Shown here: positions 15,015 through 22,860 of the stretch, one piece after another
Layout: the number at the start of each line of letters is the position of its first letter
Position numbering within the stretch: the first letter of the stretch is position 1
Assembly: GCA_018262815.1 (NCBI GenBank)
Contig: JADFDN010000013.1
Span: 1 to 39,808, forward strand
Source of the DNA: Thiobacillus sp.
GTDB taxonomy: Bacteria > Pseudomonadota > Gammaproteobacteria > Burkholderiales > Thiobacillaceae
Length of the DNA: 39,808 bases
Direction of reading: 5' to 3'
Program-made: the position numbers and the translations under genes
Notes under the pieces: generated by a model
Databases searched by the model: none
The model's input: only the letters and a program-made list of their open reading frames with translations
Told to the model about the DNA's origin: nothing

Positions 15015-16910
15015 TCAAACCCTGACCTGTTGCGACTCCAGTCGCAGCGGCACGAACTCCCTGCCATCTGCGCTGAAGAAGCGCGAGAACCCTTCGTAAT
15101 ACATCAGACGCAGCGCCTGGATCGCGACGATGCCGCCTTCCAGAACGATGATGACGATATTGCCGAACACGATGGTGAGCCAGTGGCCCGTCGCATCGAG
15201 TCCGTTCGCGAGCGTGAACACTGCCAGCGCGAGCGCCACGTGGTTGAGGCTGAAGGCTGCCACACGCATGAACGAAAGCGTGTTGGAAAACAGGTTGATG
15301 GCGGTTTCCAGCGTTTCGATCAGCGTCACCAGGATGCGCTCGCCCAGCCCGGCCCTGGCTTCGAACCACTTGAATGCGGCCACGACGACGATGCCCAGGC
15401 CGGCGAGCATCGCGGCCGGTTGCGCGAAATCCGCCGCCCCGGCCACGCTTGCCAGCACGCCGACCGCACCCAGATAGAAGACCAGCCCGGCCAGCCCGCC
15501 GGAATCGAACAGGGCTTCGGCGGCACGACCGGCCACGCCCCGGTTCCAGGCGTTGGCCAGCAAGGTGAAGCTGATGAAGCCGACCCCGAAGCCGACGGCA
15601 AGGGTCAGCACGCGGATCGGATCGTGCAGTGGCGACAGCCACAGCGGTTCGATGAGGGTCTCGTAGCCGAAGAGGCTGCCGTAGAACAGGCCGAACAGCA
15701 TCGACACCGCACCGGCTGCGATGCCCACCCAGGCCATGCGCCCGAGCCGACGGGCCAGTGCGGCGGACAGCAGCAGGATCACCGCGCCGTGGCCGATGTC
15801 GCCGAACATGGCGCCGAACAGCAGCAGATAGGTGACGGCGAACGGCAGCGCCGGGTCGAACTCGCCGTAACGCGGTACGCCGTAGCTTTTGACCAGCGGA
15901 ACGAAGGGAGCCAGCCAGCCCGGATAGCGCACCAGCGAGGGGACCTCGGCGACTTCGCGGGGGGTCGGCTCGCGCACGTCGAGCCAGGTGCGTCCGTGGA
16001 AACGTTCGTCCAGCGTGGCGCGCAGCGCATCCAGCCGACGTTTGGGAACCCAGCCCGACAGGGCTGCCAGCCCGCCCTTGCCGCGCACGCCGGCCAGCGC
16101 GGCCTCGGCCAGCGGGCGCGCCAGGGCGAGACGCAGTCGCGCTTCGTGCAGGCGCGGGCCGAAGCGATCGCGCAGGCCGTCCATGACCCGGCATGCCGCA
16201 CCGGATTGCGACGCCAGCCGGGCGCGCTCGGCCTCCAGCCAGGTGCGTGCCGCGTGCGGATGGGTGCGCAGTTCATCCGGCACCGGCAACTCGCGCCAGC
16301 CGGCCTGAGCCAGCACGCCACGCACTTCGTCGTGGCGTGCGCGCGGGCCGGCAATGACCGCGAACACCTGCTCGCCGACCTGATCGAAGCGCGACACTAG
16401 GTGCCCGGTCATGGCGAGCGCCTCCGTGACGCGCCTGAAACCCGCCGCCGGCAGGCTGCCGATGTCGACCGCCAGCAGGCTGTCGGCGCGCAGCAGGCGG
16501 GCAAGGTCGACGTTGAGGCGTTCCAGCCTGGCGAGCGTGTCTGCCAGCGCGTCGAGATGGCTGCGTGCCTCCGCGATCCGCGTTTCGTTCTCGTGACATT
16601 CCAGGCAACTGATCCACACCTCTTTCAGCCACGCATTCAGTTCCTGCAGGTCGGCAAGCGCCGGTGCCTCGGCATCGGCCGGAAGGTTCAGGGGACCGCT
16701 GTCACCGCACTGCTCCAGCAGCTTGGACAGGCGGGACCCGGCTTCCAGCCAGGCTTCCCGATACGCGGCGGCCGGCGATTCCGCAAGCGCGTCCACCGTG
16801 CACGGTGCCGGGTTGAACACGCCGAAGCGGGCCAGCGCGAGCGCGGCATCCTGCACTTCGGACGCCAGCATCAGCAGTTGAACCCTGACGAGCGGCTCGG
16901 CGCGCAGCAT
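15015..16910 (-). CDS. atpI: V/A-type ATPase subunit I (membrane stator)
   Basis: Stator subunit I (equivalent of eukaryotic subunit a), 631 aa. The N-terminal 320 residues are cytoplasmic and helical and clamp the peripheral stalks (coiled-coil at about 80-130). The C-terminal half has about seven to eight membrane helices, opening with FAVTYLLLFGAMFGDIGHGAVILLLSAALARRLG. This FGxMFGDxGHG block is the family hallmark. Further helices end with FVRLAAFSLNHVALALAVFTLAN-like and IVFGNIVIIVLEGGIVAIQALRLMYYEGFSRFF, which holds the conserved LEG and RLxYYEFFSKFF-type motif. The proton half-channels lie here. ATG and the subunit C stop share a base (TAATG). The length is close to the usual 640-660. 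Confidence 0.95.
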   Translation of the reverse strand: MLRAEPLVRVQLLMLASEVQDAALALARFGVFNPAPCTVDALAESPAAAYREAWLEAGSRLSKLLEQCGDSGPLNLPADAEAPALADLQELNAWLKEVWISCLECHENETRIAEARSHLDALADTLARLERLNVDLARLLRADSLLAVDIGSLPAAGFRRVTEALAMTGHLVSRFDQVGEQVFAVIAGPRARHDEVRGVLAQAGWRELPVPDELRTHPHAARTWLEAERARLASQSGAACRVMDGLRDRFGPRLHEARLRLALARPLAEAALAGVRGKGGLAALSGWVPKRRLDALRATLDERFHGRTWLDVREPTPREVAEVPSLVRYPGWLAPFVPLVKSYGVPRYGEFDPALPFAVTYLLLFGAMFGDIGHGAVILLLSAALARRLGRMAWVGIAAGAVSMLFGLFYGSLFGYETLIEPLWLSPLHDPIRVLTLAVGFGVGFISFTLLANAWNRGVAGRAAEALFDSGGLAGLVFYLGAVGVLASVAGAADFAQPAAMLAGLGIVVVAAFKWFEARAGLGERILVTLIETLETAINLFSNTLSFMRVAAFSLNHVALALAVFTLANGLDATGHWLTIVFGNIVIIVLEGGIVAIQALRLMYYEGFSRFFSADGREFVPLRLESQQVRV

Positions 16911-17977
16911 TACATTGCCTCCGCAGAACCGCGTTGCAGCGCCTGCCGGATGTCCGCATCCGGCAGGCCGAGATGACGGCCGCGCAGCACGGCGCGGACG
17001 GCGCGCAGGTCGCGTTCGCGGAGAATCAGATAGGCGAATGCGCGGGTGATGGCGGGTGCGCGGGAACGCAATACATGCCGCGCCTGTTCGGCAGCGGCGG
17101 ACTCCATGCGGCCGAACACGCCGGGAATGTCGGTCGCGCCGGCCAGCCGGCTCTGGAAGGCCGCCGGCAGCGCAGCCAGCACGGCCTCGAAGCTGTCCAG
17201 CGCAGCCAGCTCCTGTAGGCGGGAACTGGGCAAGCCGTAATGCGAGCCCACCAGCAGGTAATACACCTGGGCCGGCGGCAGCGTGTAGTTGAACCGGTAG
17301 CGCAACAGCCAGACCAGATTGATGCGATCGATGAGATTCGCCATCAGCGTGCGGAACGGATTGCCCAACGCGTCTTCCCGGGGACGCGCGCGCTGGATCA
17401 GGCCTTCGTAGTAGCCATGATCCAGCGCAGCATCCAGGTTGAACGGATCGTGGCTCTGCTCGAACGCGCGCCGGGCGTGCCCCACGATGCCGGCAAAGGG
17501 ACCGGCTTCCAGCCGCCGCAACAGTTCGCCGAGATCCTCGGCATGCGCGAGATCCTGGTGGTCGAGTCGACCGAAGGTGCCCATCGGGGTCAGCCGGGCG
17601 AGGACGACGGCGGGGCGTTCGTCGCGCATCTTGCTGCGCAGCAGCGTCTTCACGTTGGACATCTCGAAGCGCGCGGTCCAGAAGGTCAGAAAACTGCGTG
17701 CCTCGCCCGACAGCGGACGGATCAGCACTCGCGTCTCGTCGAGGATCTGCGCGATGATGCGTTGTTCCAGCGAGCGGGCATTCTCGCGGCTCGCCTCCTC
17801 CGCGGAGCCCGCCGCCAGGGACGGAAAGCCGCGCCGCTTCAGGGCATCGCTCATCGCGTCGTCCGGCGCGCCGACCAGCGCGACGAGCGCCGTGTCGTGC
17901 CAGAGACGGCCGGAAAACAGGCTGACGCGAGTATCGAGATAGGCGGACATGGTGGCTGGGCTGTGCGGTTGAGTCAT
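16910..17977 (-). CDS. atpC: V/A-type ATPase subunit C (AC39 family)
   Basis: Socket subunit C that joins the central stalk to the membrane ring, 355 aa (usual 320-350). The protein is largely helical, with the AC39 features SAYLDTRVSLFSGRLW at the N-terminus, FLTFWTARFEMSNVKTLLRSKM (compare the family FDxxNLKxxLR motif) and a late ERDLRAVRAVLRGRHLGLPDADIRQAL (compare ExxxLRxIxxGK). The start could also be ATG 17950 (MSAYLDTRV), nine codons later and at the first conserved residue; neither has a good ribosome site. It overlaps the start of subunit I by one base and lies 37 nt after the G/H gene. Confidence 0.9.
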   Translation of the reverse strand: MTQPHSPATMSAYLDTRVSLFSGRLWHDTALVALVGAPDDAMSDALKRRGFPSLAAGSAEEASRENARSLEQRIIAQILDETRVLIRPLSGEARSFLTFWTARFEMSNVKTLLRSKMRDERPAVVLARLTPMGTFGRLDHQDLAHAEDLGELLRRLEAGPFAGIVGHARRAFEQSHDPFNLDAALDHGYYEGLIQRARPREDALGNPFRTLMANLIDRINLVWLLRYRFNYTLPPAQVYYLLVGSHYGLPSSRLQELAALDSFEAVLAALPAAFQSRLAGATDIPGVFGRMESAAAEQARHVLRSRAPAITRAFAYLILRERDLRAVRAVLRGRHLGLPDADIRQALQRGSAEAM

Positions 17978-18014
17978 CGCCTCGCCCGCTGTCCCCGTCA
18001 GGGGCTGGGCGGCA

Positions 18015-18332
18015 TCATGCGGTCGGATCGAGCAGCACGCTCAGGGCCGCATCCACCGCCTCGGATTCGTGGCGCGAGGCCAGTTCACGCAGGGTACGCT
18101 GCCGCTCTCCGTATTTGCGAGAAAGCTCGGCCACGGCCTGGTCGGCCCGGCCCTGTGCCTCGTCGAGGAAAGGCACTCTGAGCCCGGCTCGGCTGGCCTC
18201 GAAACGCGACTCGGCTTCGCGCGCCATGGCCAGGGCCTCGTCGATCATGCGCTGGCGTTCGTGGGAGGCGGCATCGATCAGCGCCTGCGCACGCGCTTCG
18301 GCGGCCAGCAGGCGTTGCAGCGTATCGTCCAT
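18015..18332 (-). CDS. V/A-type ATPase subunit G/H (peripheral stalk helix)
   Basis: A 105-aa, almost entirely helical and charged protein. The start, LQRLLAAEARAQALIDAASHERQRMIDEA, matches the first helix of V-ATPase subunit G/H, which pairs with subunit E in the peripheral stalk. It is the first gene of the ATPase cluster, as in several bacterial V/A operons, and lies only 4 nt downstream of hupE. The assignment is by length, coiled-coil character and position, since this family has little conserved sequence. Confidence 0.75.
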   Translation of the reverse strand: MDDTLQRLLAAEARAQALIDAASHERQRMIDEALAMAREAESRFEASRAGLRVPFLDEAQGRADQAVAELSRKYGERQRTLRELASRHESEAVDAALSVLLDPTA

Positions 18333-18336
18333 CCGC

Positions 18337-18912
18337 TCACAGGGCGAAGATCAGCGCCAGACCTGTGGCCGCGATCCCCGCTCCTGCCAGTTCGACTGCA
18401 CGGCGTCCGGCCAGATGGCCGAGGATGCCCGCGCCATGCAAAATCACCGTGGCCAGAACGAAACCCAGCGCATACGGCATCGGCGACGCCGCCAGCGGCA
18501 TTTCCAGTCCGTGTGCATGACCGTGGAACAGCGCGAAGCCGGCCGCGAGCGCCATGCCGGCCGTCAGCGTCCACTGGCGCCGGGTGGCGATCAGCAGGCC
18601 CAGCACCAGCACCGAAGCCGCAATGCCGATCTCGAGTTGCGGCAGCGCGATGCCGGACCCGGCCAGGCCGCCCCCCGCAAGCATCGCGCCTACAAAGGCC
18701 GCAGGCACCGCCCACAGCGCGCGTCCGCCCTGCTGCGCGGCCCACAGGCCGATCGCAAACATGGCGAACAGATGGTCCAGTCCCATGAAGGGATGCGCCA
18801 GGCCGCTGGCAAAGCCGGTCACGGCATGATCGCCGGGGTGCGCGGACGCAGTTCCGGCAAACAGGAGCAGACCGGCGGGAACGATCCAGCGGGGTAGCGT
18901 GTGTGGGGTCAT
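18337..18912 (-). CDS. hupE: HupE/UreJ-family membrane protein, probable nickel transporter
   Basis: A 191-aa membrane protein of the HupE/UreJ family with an N-terminal signal peptide (WIVPAGLLLFAGTASAHP) and about six membrane helices. The motif HPFMGLDHLFAMFAIGLWA is the family signature, with histidines thought to bind Ni2+. A second His-rich block, FALFHGHAHGLEMP, is also typical. In hydrogenase operons it supplies nickel for the NiFe site. Here it is sandwiched between hynL (47 nt upstream) and the first ATPase gene (4 nt downstream), so it links the two modules. GGAGAG precedes the ATG. Confidence 0.93.
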   Translation of the reverse strand: MTPHTLPRWIVPAGLLLFAGTASAHPGDHAVTGFASGLAHPFMGLDHLFAMFAIGLWAAQQGGRALWAVPAAFVGAMLAGGGLAGSGIALPQLEIGIAASVLVLGLLIATRRQWTLTAGMALAAGFALFHGHAHGLEMPLAASPMPYALGFVLATVILHGAGILGHLAGRRAVELAGAGIAATGLALIFAL

Positions 18913-18959
18913 TGCATGCTCTCCAGATACGAATGGTTACGGCAGACGGGCGCTGCGCA

Positions 18960-20750
18960 TTACTTGATCTTCACCTGAACCAGTTCCTCGCCATCCGGGT
19001 CGGTCACATGCACGGCACAGGCAATGCACGGATCGAAGGAATGGATGGTTCGCAGGATCTCGATCGGCTGCTTGGGGTCGTGCATCACGTGATTGTCCTG
19101 CAGCGCCGCCTCGTAGGCGCCCGGCTGGCCTTGCGTGTCGCGCGGGCCGGCGTTCCAGGTGCTCGGAACCACCGCCTGGTAGTTGCTGATCTTGGCGTCG
19201 TCGATGACGATCCAGTGGGAGAGCCCGCCGCGCGGCGCTTCCATCAGGCCGACGCCCTGCATGTGGCTGGGCCAGGTCGACGGATCCCAGTACTGGTCGT
19301 TGAAGGTGCGGACGTCGCCGGCCTTGATGTTGGCCATCAGCTGGTCGAACCAGCCCTGCATGGCATCGGCGAGGATCTTCGATTCCAGCGTGCGCGCGGC
19401 GGTTCGGCCGAGCGTCGAGAACAGCGCGTCGACCGGCACATCGAGCGTCTTCAGCGTCAGCCCCACCAGCTCCTTCGCCTGGGCGTTGCCGCTGGCGTAC
19501 AGCATCAGCACGCGGGCGAGCGGGCCGACTTCCATCGAGTGGCCCTTCCAGCGCGGCGATTTCAGCCAGGAGTATTTCTGCTCGACATCGAGGTGTTCGT
19601 AAGGCGGCTTCGGCCCCGTGTAGTTGAGTTCCGTCTCGCCCCTGAAGGGGTGCAGGCCGTGCGCATCGCCTTCGCTGTACTTGTACCAGGAGTGGCTGAC
19701 GTATTCCTGGATCTCGTTGTCCGCATCCAGATCGATGGGATGGATGGTCGACAGGTCGCGGTTGAGGATGACGCCGCGCGGGATGAGATAGGAGTCGGTG
19801 TCCCAGAAACCTTTCGACGGCAGATCGCCGAAGGTCATGAAGTTGCCCAGGCCTTCGCCGCGTCCGCCCCAGTCCTTGTAGAAACCGGCGATGGCCAGCG
19901 TGTCGGGCACGTAGACCTGGTCGACGAATTCGCGCATCTGGCGGATGACGTTCTGCACCATCTGCAGGCCCACCATGTTGAGCGCGGTGGCATCCTGGCC
20001 GCCGCGGTAATGCGGCCCCTTGCCCGGACCGGCACCGGTCTGCACCGAGATGGCCGAGGGCACGCCGCCCACCACGAAGTTGGGGTGCGGGTTCTTGCCG
20101 CCGAAGATGGTGTGCAGCTTGACCACGTCGCGCTGCCAGGCGAGCGCGTCGAGGTAATGCGCCACCGCCATCAGGTTGGCTTCGGGCGGCAGCTTGTAGG
20201 CGGGATGGCCCCAGTAGGCGTTGGCGAAAATGCCGAGCTGGCCCTGCTCGACGAAGGTCTTCACCTTTTTCTGCACGTCGGCGAAGTAGCCCGGCGAGGA
20301 CTTCGAATAGCCCGACAGGCTTTGCGCCAGCGCCGAGGTGGCCTTGGGATCGGCCTTCAGTGCCGACACCACGTCGACCCAGTCGAGCGCGTGCAGGTGA
20401 TAGAAGTGCATCACGTGGTCGTGCACGAACTGCGCGGCGATCATCAGGTTGCGGATCAGCTCGGCGTTCTGCGGAATACCGTAACCGGGGATGGCGCGAT
20501 GCAGCGCGTCCTCGACCGACCGCACCGAGGCGATGCCGTGCACCAGCGTGCAGACGCCGCAGATGCGCTGGGCGAAAGCCCAGGCATCGCGCGGGTCGCG
20601 ACCCCTGAGGATGATCTCGATCCCGCGCACCATGGTGCCGGCGGAATACGCGCTGGTGATCTTGCCGTCGGCGTCGGTTTCGGCCTCGATGCGCAGGTGG
20701 CCCTCGATGCGGGTGATGGGGTCGACGACGACGCGTTGTGCTGTGGTCAT
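18960..20750 (-). CDS. hynL: [NiFe] hydrogenase large subunit HynL
   Basis: Catalytic large subunit of a membrane-associated [NiFe] hydrogenase, 596 aa. The N-terminus VVVDPITRIEGHLRIE, the L1 motif RICGVC at 62-67 and the L2 motif DPCIACAVH ending at 581 supply the four nickel-binding cysteines (C64, C67, C575, C578). A 15-residue tail after His581 should be removed by the protease HupD once nickel is in place. The gene order hynS-isp1-isp2-hynL matches the Isp-type (group 1e) enzymes of purple sulfur bacteria such as Thiocapsa and Allochromatium. The ribosome site is GGAGA; isp2 ends 4 nt upstream. The protein has no export signal and is carried by the Tat signal on HynS. Confidence 0.97.
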   Translation of the reverse strand: MTTAQRVVVDPITRIEGHLRIEAETDADGKITSAYSAGTMVRGIEIILRGRDPRDAWAFAQRICGVCTLVHGIASVRSVEDALHRAIPGYGIPQNAELIRNLMIAAQFVHDHVMHFYHLHALDWVDVVSALKADPKATSALAQSLSGYSKSSPGYFADVQKKVKTFVEQGQLGIFANAYWGHPAYKLPPEANLMAVAHYLDALAWQRDVVKLHTIFGGKNPHPNFVVGGVPSAISVQTGAGPGKGPHYRGGQDATALNMVGLQMVQNVIRQMREFVDQVYVPDTLAIAGFYKDWGGRGEGLGNFMTFGDLPSKGFWDTDSYLIPRGVILNRDLSTIHPIDLDADNEIQEYVSHSWYKYSEGDAHGLHPFRGETELNYTGPKPPYEHLDVEQKYSWLKSPRWKGHSMEVGPLARVLMLYASGNAQAKELVGLTLKTLDVPVDALFSTLGRTAARTLESKILADAMQGWFDQLMANIKAGDVRTFNDQYWDPSTWPSHMQGVGLMEAPRGGLSHWIVIDDAKISNYQAVVPSTWNAGPRDTQGQPGAYEAALQDNHVMHDPKQPIEILRTIHSFDPCIACAVHVTDPDGEELVQVKIK

Positions 20751-20754
20751 GTAT

Positions 20755-22017
20755 TCAGTTCTCCAGATGTTCTGCCAGCAGCTCGGTCATGCCGAGCAGT
20801 TTGGTATTCATCTCGTAATGGTCGAAGCCCTCCTCCATCACGATGCGGCAGTTGGCGCAGAAGGTCACCATGGTGCTGACGCCCGCTTCCTCGATCTGGC
20901 GCTTCTTGATCTGGAAGACCTTGGCGCGCAGCGCTTCCGCCTCCTCGGTGTGGATCGCCGACGCACCGCCCCCGCCGCCGCAGCACCAGTTCCATTTCTG
21001 CTTGTCGACGATCGGGATATAGTTTTCCGCGACCTGCTGGATCAGCGGTTCGGGCGCCTGCAGCACGCCGCCACGGCGCACGATCTGGCAGGGATCGTGC
21101 AGGATCAGCGGATCCTTGAGCTTGTCCTTCATTTTCAGCACGCCCTTCTGGCGCAACTCGTCGAGCAGCTCGAGCACATGCACGACCTCGAAGCCGAAGG
21201 GCCGGCCGATCAGGTTGGGGCCTTCCCAGCGGATCGCCATGTAGGCGTGGCCGCACTCGGGCGACAGCACCTTCTTCACCTTGAGCTTTTCGGCGGCGTC
21301 GACGATGCGCGAGACGATCACTTTCGCCAGGTCCGAGTTGCCGATCTGGATGCCGGCGTTGGTCGCCTCGAAAGCATCGGACGCCAGCGTGAAACTGATG
21401 CCTGCCTTGTGGAAGATTTTCGCCAGTGCCTCGATGTACTCGGGATAGTTGACGATTTCCATGGACGACAGCAGCACCAGGTACTCGGCACCGGGCTGGT
21501 CGACCGGGATTTTCAATCCGGTGGCCTCCTCGGCCTTTCTGAGGACATTGGCGACTGCAGGCCACTTCAGCCCCATCGGTCCGCCGAGTTCGACGGTACG
21601 CTTGGTGGCGGACCGGATGCCGTCGGGCACGTGACCGGACACCGCCATGCCTTCCCTCAATTTGCGCACCATGTAGACGATGTCGTTGCCCACAGGGCAG
21701 ATCAGCGAACAGCGTCCGCACATCGTGCAGCTGTCGTAGACCAGTTCCTGCCATTGATCGAGCTCGGCGTCGGTTACCGGTTTCGACAATCCGACCATTT
21801 TCTTCAGGCGTCCGAGCAGCGTGTATTCCTGTTCGTAGACGCGGCGCAGCGGCTCCAGCTTGTGGATCGGCGTGTACTTGGGGTCGCCTGTCTCGGTGTA
21901 GAACAGGCAGGCCTCGGCGCACAGGCCGCAATGTACGCAGCTTTCGAAGTAGCTGGCGATGGGAGCGTCGATGACTTCCTTCAGGGCATGGATGCCTTTT
22001 TCCAGTGAGACGCTCAT
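20755..22017 (-). CDS. isp2: Isp2: HdrD-like iron-sulfur protein of the hydrogenase
   Basis: A 420-aa cytoplasmic iron-sulfur protein from ATG 22017 (site GGGAG). Two [4Fe-4S] motifs lie near the N-terminus (CVHCGLCAEAC and CTMCGRCSLICP). Two cysteine-rich CCG-type domains follow, the second with HDPCQIV, WNWCCGGGGG and FCANCRIVMEEG. This is the layout of heterodisulfide reductase subunit HdrD/DsrK. In Isp-type hydrogenases Isp2 sits with the cytochrome Isp1 and passes electrons between HynSL and the quinone pool or a cytoplasmic acceptor. The open frame continues upstream to 22128 without a start that improves on 22017. It is followed by hynL after 4 nt. Confidence 0.93.
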   Translation of the reverse strand: MSVSLEKGIHALKEVIDAPIASYFESCVHCGLCAEACLFYTETGDPKYTPIHKLEPLRRVYEQEYTLLGRLKKMVGLSKPVTDAELDQWQELVYDSCTMCGRCSLICPVGNDIVYMVRKLREGMAVSGHVPDGIRSATKRTVELGGPMGLKWPAVANVLRKAEEATGLKIPVDQPGAEYLVLLSSMEIVNYPEYIEALAKIFHKAGISFTLASDAFEATNAGIQIGNSDLAKVIVSRIVDAAEKLKVKKVLSPECGHAYMAIRWEGPNLIGRPFGFEVVHVLELLDELRQKGVLKMKDKLKDPLILHDPCQIVRRGGVLQAPEPLIQQVAENYIPIVDKQKWNWCCGGGGGASAIHTEEAEALRAKVFQIKKRQIEEAGVSTMVTFCANCRIVMEEGFDHYEMNTKLLGMTELLAEHLEN

Positions 22018-22057
22018 CGTGATTTCTCCCTGACGGTGCGGAACGCCTGATGCATGC

Positions 22058-22717
22058 TCATACCGGCACTCCTCTCTGCGCATTGGCCCTGCCGTTGTAC
22101 CAGCGCGAACCGAACAGCGTGAAGGCATGGAACAGTTTGGTGAAGGGCAGCACCACCAGCAGGATCTCCACCGACAGGATGTGCAGCGCCAGCATCGTGG
22201 TGTAAGGCAGCAGCAGATGCTGCACCGCCATCCAGCCGGTCAGCACCGGCAGGAAGGTCACCGCCCAGGTGAACCAGTCCTCGAACGTGCTGAGGAAGCG
22301 CTTGGCCGGCTTGTTGATGCGGTCCACCAGCACCACCACCATCGCCGCCATCGTCACCACCGCCACCAGGTCGACGAACTGGGACGGCAGGCCGGGCCAG
22401 GACAGGCCGGTCAGGTTGGTGACCAGCAGGATGTGCGGGGCGAACCCGAACACGACGATCGCCAGGCCGATGTGGAAGATGTAGCCGCCGATGTAGCTCA
22501 CCGGCGAGCGCTTCAGCATGCCGGGCGGGGGAAGCGATCGCCGGAACACGGTGTGCAGGCCGGATGCGCCAGCCGCATGGCGCGGCGTGGACAGATCTTT
22601 CTTGCGGCCCAGCGAATAGATCTCGAACAGGCGCCACACCACTCCCAGCACGAAAATCCCCACGGCGATGTCGAGCCCCGGTCCGCGCACCCATGTCAGA
22701 AATTGCAGTTCGTTCAT
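22058..22717 (-). CDS. isp1: Isp1: NarI/HdrE-like cytochrome b subunit
   Basis: A 219-aa integral membrane protein of the NarI/DsrM/HdrE family with about five helices: about 12-30, 78-98, 114-134, 152-172 and 178-200. Histidines that could hold b haem are visible in YIGGYIFHIGLAIVVFGFAPHILLV and in LALHILSVEILLVVLPFTKLFHAF. It anchors the hydrogenase and exchanges electrons with quinone. The ATG immediately follows a TGA belonging to a short open frame in the repeat element upstream, and its Shine-Dalgarno GGAGG is the end of that element. It lies 40 nt upstream of isp2. Confidence 0.92.
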   Translation of the reverse strand: MNELQFLTWVRGPGLDIAVGIFVLGVVWRLFEIYSLGRKKDLSTPRHAAGASGLHTVFRRSLPPPGMLKRSPVSYIGGYIFHIGLAIVVFGFAPHILLVTNLTGLSWPGLPSQFVDLVAVVTMAAMVVVLVDRINKPAKRFLSTFEDWFTWAVTFLPVLTGWMAVQHLLLPYTTMLALHILSVEILLVVLPFTKLFHAFTLFGSRWYNGRANAQRGVPV

Positions 22718-22720
22718 TCA

Positions 22721-22859
22721 GGAGCCTCCGATTGCTTTGCCTGTGGCCGCGACGTTGCGTGCCTCGGCTTCGTATGCTCGATACGACCTTCGTCGTGCGC
22801 CTTGCAGCTGAGCATTCTTCGTGTCAACGCGATCCATGGATAAAGCAATCGGAGGTTCC
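22721..22859. mobile_element. 139-bp element with 26-bp imperfect terminal inverted repeats (MITE-like)
   Basis: The ends read inward as GGAACCTCCGATTGCTTT (from 22859) and GGAGCCTCCGATTGCTTT (from 22721). The match continues to 26 positions with 21 identities, and all five differences are transitions; 14 bp (22725-22738 / 22842-22855) are perfect. An internal hairpin ACGAC-CTTC-GTCGT lies at 783-796 of the 22-kb block (22783-22796). The element fills the hynS-isp1 gap except for single flanking bases. TCA occurs on both sides (22718-22720 and 22861-22863), a possible 3-bp duplication. No transposase is encoded. An alternative is a simple intercistronic hairpin. Confidence 0.6.
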
Positions 22860-22860
22860 A

